From Chryseobacterium carnipullorum (lineage in GTDB: Bacteria > Bacteroidota > Bacteroidia > Flavobacteriales > Weeksellaceae): a stretch of 64,000 nucleotides of DNA. Positions 25,697 to 34,085 of this stretch are shown in pieces (positions within the stretch are counted from its first letter, which is position 1; every line of letters starts with the position of its first letter). The position numbers and the translations under genes are program-made. The stretch is from assembly GCF_900142785.1 (NCBI RefSeq), contig NZ_FRCD01000001.1:248001-312000 (forward strand). Reading direction: 5' to 3'. The notes beneath the pieces were generated by a model. It did not search any database. It was not told where the DNA came from and saw only the letters and a program-made list of their open reading frames with translations.

Positions 25697-26950
25697 TTAG
25701 GCGATATCATTAATTTCTGCTATACTCTGTTTTTTGCCCATTCCTTCTTCATCGTATATCTGTATCCTTGAGCTTATATTTAAAATAATTCCAAGCTGGA
25801 GGTAAGTGACCAGCATGGAGGTTCCTCCGTAACTTATCAATGGCAGTGGCTGTCCTGTTACCGGGATCAGATTGACCGCTACTGCAATATTCACCGCAAG
25901 CTGTATAAAGATCATCACCCCGAGACTGAGTACGAGGAGCGAGCCGAAAAAGGCGGGCATTTTACTGGCAATCATCACAATTCTGATCATCATAATAAGA
26001 TAGAGACAGATCAGAAATGCAGCACCAATAAGCCCATATTCTTCTACAATCACTGCAAAAATAAAGTCGGAGGCGGATTGCGGAAGCATTTGTTTTAATG
26101 CACTTTTCCCAGGCCCCATTCCGGTAATTCCACCGTGAACAATGGCGGCTTTTGCCTGCATGACCTGGTAGTTTTTAGCTTTTACGCTTTCGTCATCTAC
26201 ATCCGTTGATTTTGCTTTGCTGGAGGTAAATGTTTCAATACGGCTCATCCATGTATGAACACGGTTGCCGCCTATCAGATTGGTGTTTAATGCGACAATC
26301 AGGAAGAAAACAATGGCTACAAAGGAGGAAGAGATAAATCCTGCGATGTATTTCCAGTGAAGCTGTCCTATGATCAGGACAATGACAGAAACCATCAGGA
26401 TCATCAGGGCTGTTGAGCCATTATCCTTTGCTACCAAAACAAACACCAGCAGGATGGGCCCGAAGATGTACATAATGTTTTCAATAGGAAGTCTTTCCCG
26501 TGTTATTTTCTTGGTCAGATATCTGCAGAGATAAATGATCAGCATTAAAAAGGCAAATGAGGATGGCTGGAATGAGATGGGAGTTCCGGGAATTTTCAGC
26601 CATCTTGAAGCACTGGCTCCATCAATCGTCTGTCCCGTAAACATGGTGACTACAAGCAAGACAATCATTAAACCGAGCAGAATACTGCTGAGCTTTCCGA
26701 TATACTCGTATTTGACCATTCCTACAACTCTCATGATGACCAAACCTAAGACCACAAAGAACATATGTTTGATAACGTGACCGGTAGTGGTCCCGTTATT
26801 AACAATATATTCCAGATTTGAACTTGCAGAATATACAGGGAAAATAGAGAAAATGGAGATCACTAGGATGACCATCCAAAGTACTTTATCGCCCTTTAGC
26901 AATTCAATTCTGTTATCTGTGTTCTGTTCGTCCATATTTTTTGTATTCAC
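25697..26950 (-). CDS. ftsW: Lipid II polymerase FtsW (SEDS family)
   Basis: Polytopic membrane protein of 417 residues with about ten helices, the septal peptidoglycan glycosyltransferase that works with FtsI. Signature segments are WLKIPGTPISFQPSSFAFL, AKDNGSTALMILMV (catalytic Asp region), GKSALKQMLPQSASDFIFAVI, EYGLIGA and the C-terminal TGQPLPLISYGGTSML. An in-frame ATG five codons later is also plausible as start. It lies between murD and murG in the standard order. Confidence 0.96.
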   Translation of the reverse strand: MNTKNMDEQNTDNRIELLKGDKVLWMVILVISIFSIFPVYSASSNLEYIVNNGTTTGHVIKHMFFVVLGLVIMRVVGMVKYEYIGKLSSILLGLMIVLLVVTMFTGQTIDGASASRWLKIPGTPISFQPSSFAFLMLIIYLCRYLTKKITRERLPIENIMYIFGPILLVFVLVAKDNGSTALMILMVSVIVLIIGQLHWKYIAGFISSSFVAIVFFLIVALNTNLIGGNRVHTWMSRIETFTSSKAKSTDVDDESVKAKNYQVMQAKAAIVHGGITGMGPGKSALKQMLPQSASDFIFAVIVEEYGLIGAAFLICLYLIMMIRIVMIASKMPAFFGSLLVLSLGVMIFIQLAVNIAVAVNLIPVTGQPLPLISYGGTSMLVTYLQLGIILNISSRIQIYDEEGMGKKQSIAEINDIA

Positions 26951-26996
26951 GTAAAATGTATGTTGTACAATGTACTTTTTACATCCGACATTTTAC
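26951..26996. repeat. Inverted repeat in the ftsW-murD spacer
   Basis: GTAAAATGT (26951-26959) and ACATTTTAC (26988-26996) are exact inverted copies. Between them lie TTGTACAATGTAC units like those of the other dcw spacers. Confidence 0.55.
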
Positions 26997-27005
26997 TTTT
27001 TACAT

Positions 27006-28331
27006 TTACTTTAATACTTGCTCTTTAAACTGTTTTCCTCTGTCTTCATAGCTTTTGAACAGGTCAAAACTTGCGCAGCATGGGGATAGTAAAACGGTAT
27101 CTCCGTTTTTGGCCAGTGACTTTGATATTTTCACGGCTTCTTCCATGCTTGAAGTATCATAAATGAATTCTTTTTTGTCTTTAAAGAAATCTATGATCTT
27201 CGAATTGTCTATTCCCAAGCAAACAATGGCTTTTACTTTTCTTTTCACGAGATCCTCAATCTCTGAATAGTCGTTTCCTTTATCTAATCCTCCTACGATC
27301 CAAACCGTTGGAGTTTTCATGCTTTCTAAGGCATAGTAGGTAGCGTTTACATTCGTTGCTTTGCTGTCGTTGATGTATTTTACACCATCGGTTTCTGTCA
27401 CGAATTCGAGTCTGTGCTCTACCGCCTGGAATGTCATCAGAGAGTTTCTGATGCTTTCGTTGTTGATTTCCAGTATTTTACCTGCTATTGAAGCTGCTAA
27501 GCTATTGGCAATGTTGTGATTTCCAAGAAGAGAAAGCTTATCGATCTTCATGGAAAACTCATCTTTCATTTTTACGACGATCTGATCACCATCAATGAAA
27601 CCACCTTCAGTCAATTTTTCTTTTGTAGAGAAGGGAATCATCTTCGCTTTTATTTCAAGCTTTTCAAGGATATTTTTGCTCATTTCATCATCTTTGTTGT
27701 AGATGAAGAAATTATCATTTTCCTGATTTTCAGCAATTCTGAATTTAGCTAAAGCATATTCTTCATAATTGTAATTGTACTGATCGAGATGATCCTGAGA
27801 AAGGTTCAACAACAGGGAAATGTAAGGTCTGAAGTTCTGAATATCATCCAGCTGGAAAGAACTTACTTCCAAAACATAATACTCATGATTCTCGTCAGCC
27901 ACCTGTTTGGCAAAGCTGTATCCTATATTTCCTCCCAATCCTACATTCAGTCCGTCATTTTTCAGGATGTGGTAGATCAGGGAAGTTGTTGTTGTTTTTC
28001 CGTTGCTTCCTGTGATCGCGATGATTTTGGCATCGGTAAATTCTGAAGCAAATTCAATTTCAGAGGAAATTCTGATTCCTTTTTCATGAATTTTATGGAT
28101 GATGTCTGCCTTTTTGGGAATTCCCGGGCTTTTCACGATCCATTCGGCCTCTAAAATTCTTTCTTCGTTGTGGTTTCCTTCTTCAAACTCAATTTCATTT
28201 TCGGCTAAAAACTGCTTATAGTTATCCTTAATAGCTCCCTTGTCTGAAAGAAAAACCTCCAGACCTTGTTTTTTCGCTAAATAGGCAGCTCCGCATCCGC
28301 TCTCTCCACCTCCTAAAACAACTATTTTCAT
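27006..28331 (-). CDS. murD: UDP-MurNAc-L-alanine--D-glutamate ligase MurD
   Basis: Cytoplasmic ligase of 441 residues that adds D-glutamate to UDP-MurNAc-L-Ala. The N-terminal nucleotide fold has VLGGGESGCGAAYLA, the ATP loop is GSNGKTTTT (108-116), NLSQDHLDQY follows, and the C-terminal domain carries NDSKATNVNATYYAL, GGLDKGNDY and LSPCCASFDLF, the MurD-type substrate-binding segments. It is complete. It lies between mraY and ftsW, with spacers on both sides carrying TGTA-type inverted repeats. Confidence 0.97.
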   Translation of the reverse strand: MKIVVLGGGESGCGAAYLAKKQGLEVFLSDKGAIKDNYKQFLAENEIEFEEGNHNEERILEAEWIVKSPGIPKKADIIHKIHEKGIRISSEIEFASEFTDAKIIAITGSNGKTTTTSLIYHILKNDGLNVGLGGNIGYSFAKQVADENHEYYVLEVSSFQLDDIQNFRPYISLLLNLSQDHLDQYNYNYEEYALAKFRIAENQENDNFFIYNKDDEMSKNILEKLEIKAKMIPFSTKEKLTEGGFIDGDQIVVKMKDEFSMKIDKLSLLGNHNIANSLAASIAGKILEINNESIRNSLMTFQAVEHRLEFVTETDGVKYINDSKATNVNATYYALESMKTPTVWIVGGLDKGNDYSEIEDLVKRKVKAIVCLGIDNSKIIDFFKDKKEFIYDTSSMEEAVKISKSLAKNGDTVLLSPCCASFDLFKSYEDRGKQFKEQVLK

Positions 28332-28415
28332 ATTTATTCTTTTGTAAAATGTATAATGTATAATGTATTAATGTAATTTGGTCTTGTTTTAATACTTGAT
28401 ACTTTACACAAAGTT
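28332..28415. repeat. TGTA-rich imperfect palindrome, murD-mraY spacer
   Basis: The tract TTTGTAAAATGTATAATGTA (28338-28357) with further ATGTA units faces a degenerate inverted counterpart ending in ACTTTACACAAAG (28401-28413). The right end abuts the mraY stop. Confidence 0.45.
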
Positions 28416-29657
28416 TTATCTCATTTTTAATGTGATCAGGCATACAATAGCCAGCACTACACCGATGATGATCATTCTGTTCACGATTTTGCTTTCGTGA
28501 AAACCTCCTTTCTGATAGTGGTGGTGTAATGGGGACATTCTAAAAAATCTATTATTCTGAGCGTATTCCAGCCCGTATTTTCTTTTTCTGTATTTGAAAA
28601 CAACGACCTGTAGCATTACCGATACGTTTTCAATCAGAAAGATTCCGCATAAAACAGGAATCAAAAGTTCTTTTCTTAGAATGATGGCTAAAACAGCAAT
28701 CACTCCTCCAAGCATTAAACTTCCCGTATCGCCCATAAAAACCTGGGCTGGATAGGTATTGTACCAGAAGAAACCGATCACTGCACCTACCATGGCGACC
28801 GCAAAAATGGTGGTTTCCCCCATATTCGGAAGGAACATGATATTGAGGTAATCCGCAAAAATAATGTTCCCGGAAAGGTAGGCGAACAGCGCCAGGGTAA
28901 GCAGTATAATGGCACTGGTTCCTGCAGCGAGCCCATCGATTCCGTCTGTGATATTAGCTCCGTTTGAAACGGCTGTCACGATGAAAATAACGATTGGGAT
29001 AAAGACAATCCATGCCCACTCATGGGCATCTTTATCATTCATCCAAAATAAAATTCCACTGTAATCGAACTCATTGTTTTTGGCAAACGGAACGGTAGAA
29101 ACAGTGATCTTCTCTGTGGGCATGAAGTTCTGTTCTACATTGTTTCTGTTCACCACTTTTGCATCTGCATATTTTCTTTTAACCGTAATGTCAGGGTGGA
29201 AATACATTGTTACTCCGACAATTAGCCCTAATCCGACCTGGCCTACAATTTTAAATTTTCCGCTCAGCCCGTCTTTATTCTTCTTTATTTTCTTTAAATA
29301 ATCATCTACGAAACCTATAGCGCCCATCCATATCATGGAAACCAGCAGCAGAACGATGTAGACATTGGTGATCCTTGTAAAGAGCAGCACCGGAATGATG
29401 GTGGCAATGATAATGATCAGTCCACCCATGGTAGGAGTTCCTTCTTTCTGCTTTTGTCCGTCTAATCCAAGATCACGCACCAGCTCACCCATTTGTTTTG
29501 CTCTCAGGTAATTGATAATCCTTTTTCCGTAAACCAGGGCAATGACAAGAGAAAACAGCACGGCTATTCCTGCACGGAAAGAAATGTATTTCAGCATTCC
29601 CAATCCCGGTATGTGGATTCCCTGACTGGTTAGATATTCGTATAGATAGTATAGCAT
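28416..29657 (-). CDS. mraY: Phospho-N-acetylmuramoyl-pentapeptide-transferase MraY
   Basis: Ten-helix membrane enzyme of 413 residues that transfers phospho-MurNAc-pentapeptide to undecaprenyl phosphate to make lipid I. The catalytic aspartates lie in GFVDDYLKK and [15 protein letters not shown], with the [12 protein letters not shown] and [11 protein letters not shown] motifs further on. A 60-residue insertion (about 155-215, including [18 protein letters not shown]) relative to the E. coli enzyme (360 aa) is usual in Bacteroidota. The start codon is 15 bp from the inverted-repeat end of the element carrying the four-helix-bundle gene. Confidence 0.97.
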   Translation of the reverse strand: MLYYLYEYLTSQGIHIPGLGMLKYISFRAGIAVLFSLVIALVYGKRIINYLRAKQMGELVRDLGLDGQKQKEGTPTMGGLIIIIATIIPVLLFTRITNVYIVLLLVSMIWMGAIGFVDDYLKKIKKNKDGLSGKFKIVGQVGLGLIVGVTMYFHPDITVKRKYADAKVVNRNNVEQNFMPTEKITVSTVPFAKNNEFDYSGILFWMNDKDAHEWAWIVFIPIVIFIVTAVSNGANITDGIDGLAAGTSAIILLTLALFAYLSGNIIFADYLNIMFLPNMGETTIFAVAMVGAVIGFFWYNTYPAQVFMGDTGSLMLGGVIAVLAIILRKELLIPVLCGIFLIENVSVMLQVVVFKYRKRKYGLEYAQNNRFFRMSPLHHHYQKGGFHESKIVNRMIIIGVVLAIVCLITLKMR

Positions 29658-29671
29658 GTCCTTTTTTTTAA

Positions 29672-29705
29672 TTTAAAAATTTAATTTATTTAAAGATTTA
29701 AAGAT
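29672..29705. repeat. Left terminal inverted repeat of the four-helix-bundle element
   Basis: AT-rich 34-mer containing ATTTAAAGATTTAAA; its partner at 30082-30115 in reverse complement differs at three positions only. Confidence 0.75.
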
Positions 29706-30081
29706 GGGGTTTCTCCATATTTTCACTTAAATACTTAATAAAGTTTGAAATATTAGAAGAAACTTCCCGTGAAAGATTAATGATTTCCTCTGCTTTATTT
29801 TCATCTCCTAATTTTAATCTTTTACTTACAATCATCATACTTCTAACTTCGGCACAACTGCCTTTTGCAATTTTTAAATATTTAATAAATTGTCTGTTAT
29901 TATTATATTCTGAGCCTTCAGCAATATTGTTGGATATTGAAAATCCGGCTCTTTTTATTTGGTTATTAAATTCAAATTCTTTTTCTAAATTTTCGCTTCT
30001 GATAAACTGATAAACTTTTTCAATAAGATCTAAACTCTTGATATAAACCGGAAAATTTTCAAAATTTTTAGCCATCATCAA
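29698..30081 (-). CDS. Four-helix-bundle protein (TIGR02436/S23 IVS-protein family)
   Basis: A 127-residue all-helical protein with the family signature: FENFPVYIKSLDLIEKVYQF at the start, QIKRAGFSISNNIAEGSEY (about 44-62) and FIKYLKIAKGSCAEVRSM (about 65-82). This family includes proteins encoded in 23S rRNA intervening sequences and the Avd accessory protein of diversity-generating retroelements; its members form basic pentamers, and their cellular role is unclear. Here it sits inside the dcw cluster between murE and mraY, co-directional with both and flanked by long terminal inverted repeats. It is probably an inserted passenger rather than a division gene. Confidence 0.9.
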   Translation of the reverse strand: MMMAKNFENFPVYIKSLDLIEKVYQFIRSENLEKEFEFNNQIKRAGFSISNNIAEGSEYNNNRQFIKYLKIAKGSCAEVRSMMIVSKRLKLGDENKAEEIINLSREVSSNISNFIKYLSENMEKPHL

Positions 30082-30115
30082 ATTTTTAAATCTTTAAATG
30101 AATTAAATTTTTCAA
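30082..30115. repeat. Right terminal inverted repeat of the four-helix-bundle element
   Basis: Inverted partner of 29672-29705 (31 of 34 matches). It begins one base after the gene's start codon region and ends 10 bp before the murE stop codon. Confidence 0.75.
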
Positions 30116-30125
30116 TCTTACTTTT

Positions 30126-31586
30126 TTATTTACTCATTAACTTCCAAAGTTCGATGATCGTTTCTTTGTCGTCAAAGTGATGTTTCACACCATTCATGTC
30201 CTGATAGGTTTCATGTCCTTTTCCGGCTACTAAAACAATATCTTTTGGCTCTGCAAACTTGATCGCCATTTTGATGGCTTCTCTTCTGTCCGGAATTGAA
30301 GTGTATTTGCTGAAATTCTGAGATTCAACACCGGCTTCAATTTCTTTGATGATCTGTGCGGGATCTTCCGTTCTCGGATTGTCTGAAGTGATGATTGCCA
30401 GTGTAGATTTTCTGGTGGCAATATTTCCCATTTCAGGTCTTTTGGAGTGATCTCTATCTCCTCCGCATCCGAAAACTGTAATCAGTCTTTCGTTTTTGGT
30501 TCTGATATCATTGATGCTGTCCAGAATGTTTTCTAAAGCATCCGGAGTGTGTGCATAATCTACGATAAAGAATATTCCGCCATCAGATTTGAAGGTTTCA
30601 AATCTTCCTGAGACTCTTTTTAGCTTACTGATCGCCTGTAAAATTTCGTCCTGCTCAAAACCTAGTTCTGATGCAATTCCGAAAACCAGCAGTAGATTAT
30701 AAACATTGAACCTTCCCGTTAATGTCGTCCAGAATTCTTTTCCGTTGAAATTCAACAGCATCCCGTTGAAGTCAATTTCTAAAGATTTTCCGTGGTAATC
30801 TGCCATCGTTTTCAGGGCATAAGATTTTTTCTTTGCCTTGGTATTCTGAAGCATGACCATTCCGTTTTTGTCATCCACATTTGTTATGGCTACGGCATTG
30901 TCTTCAAGTCCATCGAAAAATCTTTTTTTCGTTTTCAGATATTCATTGAATGTTTTATGATAATCCAGGTGATCGTGGGTAAGGTTAGTGAATCCTGCGA
31001 TTTTAAAATGCAGACCTTCAATTCTGTTCTGCGCAATTCCATGGGAGCTTACTTCCATAAAAGCGAATTCACAACCTTTTTCAACCGCCTGGGCTAAAAT
31101 TTTATTGATGGTAATCACATCCGGAGTGGTATGTGTAGCTGGAATAATTTCATCTGCAATTCTGATTTCCACTGTGGAAAGCAATGCTGAATCATAACCT
31201 AAATTTTGGAATACATCAAAAAGAAGGGTAGATACTGATGTTTTTCCATTGGTTCCGGTAACGCCTATCAATTTAAGTTTCTGAGATGGGTTTCCGTAAA
31301 AGTTGGATGCCAGATGTCCCAAAGTCTTAGATGAATCTTTCACCTTTATGTAGGTTACATTTCCATCCATTGTTTCAGGGAATTCTTCACAAACAACTGC
31401 TTTTGCACCTTTTTCAACAGATGATGCAATGTATGAATGTCCGTCTGCAACGGTTCCTCTCACTGCAACGTAGAGTGAGTTTTCCGTGATCTTTCTGCTG
31501 TCGAAAACCAATTCTGAAACCTCACGGGCATCGTCGCCGTGAATTTCTAAAACTGGGATTCTTTTTAATAATTCTGTTATTATCAT
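30126..31586 (-). CDS. murE: UDP-MurNAc-tripeptide synthetase MurE (meso-DAP type)
   Basis: Cytoplasmic ligase of 486 residues that adds the third stem-peptide residue. ATP loop GTNGKTS (111-117), the HTTPD motif that binds the UDP-MurNAc part, and GCGGDRDHSKRPEMG are present. The specificity motif DNPR (402-405, SDNPRTEDP) is the one that binds meso-diaminopimelate rather than lysine, so the peptidoglycan is predicted to be of the A1-gamma, meso-DAP type. It lies between ftsI and the inserted four-helix-bundle gene. murF is not in the window, as in many flavobacteria. Confidence 0.97.
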   Translation of the reverse strand: MIITELLKRIPVLEIHGDDAREVSELVFDSRKITENSLYVAVRGTVADGHSYIASSVEKGAKAVVCEEFPETMDGNVTYIKVKDSSKTLGHLASNFYGNPSQKLKLIGVTGTNGKTSVSTLLFDVFQNLGYDSALLSTVEIRIADEIIPATHTTPDVITINKILAQAVEKGCEFAFMEVSSHGIAQNRIEGLHFKIAGFTNLTHDHLDYHKTFNEYLKTKKRFFDGLEDNAVAITNVDDKNGMVMLQNTKAKKKSYALKTMADYHGKSLEIDFNGMLLNFNGKEFWTTLTGRFNVYNLLLVFGIASELGFEQDEILQAISKLKRVSGRFETFKSDGGIFFIVDYAHTPDALENILDSINDIRTKNERLITVFGCGGDRDHSKRPEMGNIATRKSTLAIITSDNPRTEDPAQIIKEIEAGVESQNFSKYTSIPDRREAIKMAIKFAEPKDIVLVAGKGHETYQDMNGVKHHFDDKETIIELWKLMSK

Positions 31587-31595
31587 TTTTTATCA

Positions 31596-31638
31596 ATAGG
31601 ATTTCATCCTATCCGTTATTAAATCGTCCCTTCGGGAC
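31596..31638. repeat. REP-like twin hairpin, murE-ftsI spacer
   Basis: Hairpin A is ATAGGAT-TTC-ATCCTAT (31596-31612). Hairpin B is GTCCC-TTC-GGGAC (31626-31638). Order, orientation, loop length and the TTAAATC linker match the copy at 25653-25693. Confidence 0.8.
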
Positions 31639-31651
31639 TTGGTTTTCTATT

Positions 31652-33643
31652 TTAATTTTGCAGAGACAAATAAATTCTCTGGTTCTTGCTGATGATGGTG
31701 CCTTCCAGCGGGAATTGTTCTTTGATCCGGCCAACCCCTTTAAAATCGACTCTATATCCTAAGTTTTCCAGTTGGGGGATGATGTTCTTACCGATCATTC
31801 CGACTACGCTTGGCATTTGCTTATTATTGACGGCTATTTTTACATTAGGTTCAATCAATTTATTGAGGTTTACCTTTCTGTCTACAAGCATTTCTTTTTC
31901 AATATTCTGAGGTGTTTTCAGGAATGTTTTTCCTGCAATCTCTTTAAACACCGGTGCTGAAACGGTTCCTCCATAAAAGCTTTTCGCGGTATTGGGCTCA
32001 CTGATCATCACATAACAGGTGTATTTTGGGTTATCAGCCGGATAGAATCCTGCGAAAGAAGCCCTGTACTTCATGGGACCAGGAAGCCAGTATTCAAATC
32101 TTGCCGTTCCAGTCTTTCCCGCCATTTTCAGGTTGGGGGTAAAGATGCTTCGTCCTGTTCCTTTTTCTACGGCTTTGGTCAGTGCGCTGGTCATCATTTT
32201 AATGGCTTTTTCTGAGGCCATTTTATTGACGATTACTTCCGGTTTTGCGCTGTACATCACTTTTCCGTCTTTCATGATCTTATCGATGAATAGAGGTTTA
32301 AGCATTTTACCGCCGTTAGCAACCCCGTTGTAGAAGGTTGTTAACTGTAATAGGTTGATGTTTGATGAGTATCCGTAAGAAATAGAAGCTAAGGTGGCTG
32401 CGTTCCATCTCTTGTTCTGTGGGGTTACGATCTTCGGTTTTGTAATTCCGGGAAGTTCGATATCCATTTTATCAAACAATTTCCATCTTTTCAGGTGGTC
32501 CAGAAAAATCTGTGGTTTTTCTGCGTAATATTTTGTGATGAGTTTTGCTGTTCCTACGTTACTTGATTTCGCCAAAACATCACTAATATCATACGTTCCT
32601 CCACCATGACCGTCTGAAATTCTTTGTTTGGCATAAGTCCAGACTCCGTTCCCAACATTTACGGTTGTATTTTCGTCAATAAAACCGTCGTCCATTGCTG
32701 CCAGGAGTGAAATGGTCTTAAAGGTAGACCCCGGCTCGATATTATCTTTTATGGCATAATTGTAAGAATCTTCGTAATCGCCATCTTCATTTTTTCTTAA
32801 ATTAACCAATGCCCGAACCTTTCCTGTTTCCACTTCCATTACAATCACGGTTCCGTGTTTTGCTTCATAAGTGATGAGTTGCTTTTCTAGAGCAGAGTGT
32901 GCAATGTCCTGAATTCTAAGGTCTAAGGTGGTGTAGACATCTTCCCCGTCTACCGGTTCTTTTACTTTCCAGTAATCGATCGGTTTCCATTGTGAGGAGT
33001 TGATTCTTTGTTCCAATCTTTTTCCGTCGGTTCCGGTAAGATATTTTGAAAAAGCACCTTCAAGGCCGGCTCTAACTTCGCCATTATCCATACCAATGGT
33101 TCCGGCTCCGATCTCTGAAGTAGCGAGTTCCCGCTTATAATTTCGGTCTACGATAAAACCTCCTTTGTTTTTTCCTCTTTTAAAAATGGGAAAGTTTCTT
33201 ATTCTGTCGTATTCGTCAAAATCAAGACCTTTAACTAAAGTATAGTACTGGTTTTTCTTTTTCTTCTGTTCGTCAAATTTCTTTCTGAATTCTCCTCTGG
33301 ATTTTCCGAACATTTTGCTTAGAGAATCGGTCAGCGCACCAATGTTATTGCTGTAGATCGTATCCTTCATTGTTTTGAAATCAAGATAGATGTCATAGCG
33401 CATTACGGTAGTAGCCAGTATAGATCCGTCTGATGCGAAAAGGTTTCCACGGGCAGCCTTTAAAGTAGCTTCGCGATAGTTTTTATTAATGTAATCGTCT
33501 TTAATCTCTTGAACATTAGTGTTTTGCAAGACTACTATTCTGGTAAGAAATAGCACAAATACGCACAGGACTCCTACTGCGAAGAGGTAGCCCCACCTTA
33601 ACGTTTTTTTACGTTTGCTATCGTATTCATTTTGTTTTTGCAT
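31652..33643 (-). CDS. ftsI: Division-specific transpeptidase FtsI/PBP2-like with PASTA domain
   Basis: Class B penicillin-binding protein of 663 residues that cross-links septal peptidoglycan. One membrane helix (about 17-38), a pedestal domain (40-240), then the transpeptidase with S306-T-F-K309, SSN (360-362) and KTG (510-512), all intact. The last 55 residues form one PASTA domain (MPSVVGMIGKNIIPQLENLG), which can bind wall fragments. E. coli FtsI lacks PASTA; it is usual in Bacteroidota. The start overlaps the 3' end of ftsL by 17 bp, implying coupled translation. Confidence 0.96.
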   Translation of the reverse strand: MQKQNEYDSKRKKTLRWGYLFAVGVLCVFVLFLTRIVVLQNTNVQEIKDDYINKNYREATLKAARGNLFASDGSILATTVMRYDIYLDFKTMKDTIYSNNIGALTDSLSKMFGKSRGEFRKKFDEQKKKKNQYYTLVKGLDFDEYDRIRNFPIFKRGKNKGGFIVDRNYKRELATSEIGAGTIGMDNGEVRAGLEGAFSKYLTGTDGKRLEQRINSSQWKPIDYWKVKEPVDGEDVYTTLDLRIQDIAHSALEKQLITYEAKHGTVIVMEVETGKVRALVNLRKNEDGDYEDSYNYAIKDNIEPGSTFKTISLLAAMDDGFIDENTTVNVGNGVWTYAKQRISDGHGGGTYDISDVLAKSSNVGTAKLITKYYAEKPQIFLDHLKRWKLFDKMDIELPGITKPKIVTPQNKRWNAATLASISYGYSSNINLLQLTTFYNGVANGGKMLKPLFIDKIMKDGKVMYSAKPEVIVNKMASEKAIKMMTSALTKAVEKGTGRSIFTPNLKMAGKTGTARFEYWLPGPMKYRASFAGFYPADNPKYTCYVMISEPNTAKSFYGGTVSAPVFKEIAGKTFLKTPQNIEKEMLVDRKVNLNKLIEPNVKIAVNNKQMPSVVGMIGKNIIPQLENLGYRVDFKGVGRIKEQFPLEGTIISKNQRIYLSLQN

Positions 33644-33992
33644 CTGTACTGTCTAGTTTTATTAGCAGTTTATGAGGATGGTTTTCCAAAGTCATCAGTG
33701 AGTCCTTTGCTACTTCCTTCCCCAGTTGCGATTCCATTTTTACTTTGATCAGCTTACTCTGGGCGTAAGCATTTCTCGATTTGTATTCTTCTGTTTCTTC
33801 TTTTAAAGCATTGACAATTTTAATTTTCTTGTTGACGAGATGATTGCTATAGATCATCGCCATCATGAGAATGAACAACAATAAAAAATATTTGTAATGA
33901 GTTTTGATCTCATCACGGTTTAGAAAGTTTCCTTTTATAATGTCTATAAAAGTGAGCTTCTTCTGAGGGCGGTTTGTTGTTCTTTTTGCCAA
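33627..33992 (-). CDS. ftsL: FtsL-like cell division protein
   Basis: Bitopic protein of 121 residues: a basic cytoplasmic tail of 35 residues, one membrane helix (about 36-54), and a periplasmic coiled coil (about 60-100) expected to pair with FtsB/DivIC. Primary sequence is poorly conserved in this family; the call rests on size, topology and position between rsmH and ftsI in the dcw cluster. It overlaps ftsI by 17 bp. FtsL-FtsB-FtsQ regulate FtsWI activity at the septum. Confidence 0.88.
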   Translation of the reverse strand: MAKRTTNRPQKKLTFIDIIKGNFLNRDEIKTHYKYFLLLFILMMAMIYSNHLVNKKIKIVNALKEETEEYKSRNAYAQSKLIKVKMESQLGKEVAKDSLMTLENHPHKLLIKLDSTDAKTK

Positions 33993-34085
33993 AGTTATTT
34001 ATGTCAATTTGTTTACAGTGAATTCACTTCTTTCGTCAATTGTTTATAAGTTTCAAATTCACGATTGGCTATTCACCATTCACTT

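Larger units (their letters stand above)
29672..30115. mobile_element. Element with 34-bp terminal inverted repeats carrying an IVS-protein gene
   Basis: The 34-bp sequences at 29672-29705 and 30082-30115 are inverted copies matching at 31 of 34 positions by direct alignment. They enclose only the four-helix-bundle gene and fill the mraY-murE spacer. The left repeat contains that gene's stop codon; the right repeat starts just before its ATG. The architecture recalls 23S rRNA intervening sequences, whose ends pair to form a stem and whose insert encodes this protein family. No clear target-site duplication was seen. Confidence 0.65.

Noticed and set aside
29698-30081. Four-helix-bundle gene as the Avd of a diversity-generating retroelement
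   Set aside because: No reverse transcriptase, template repeat or variable-repeat protein is present nearby.
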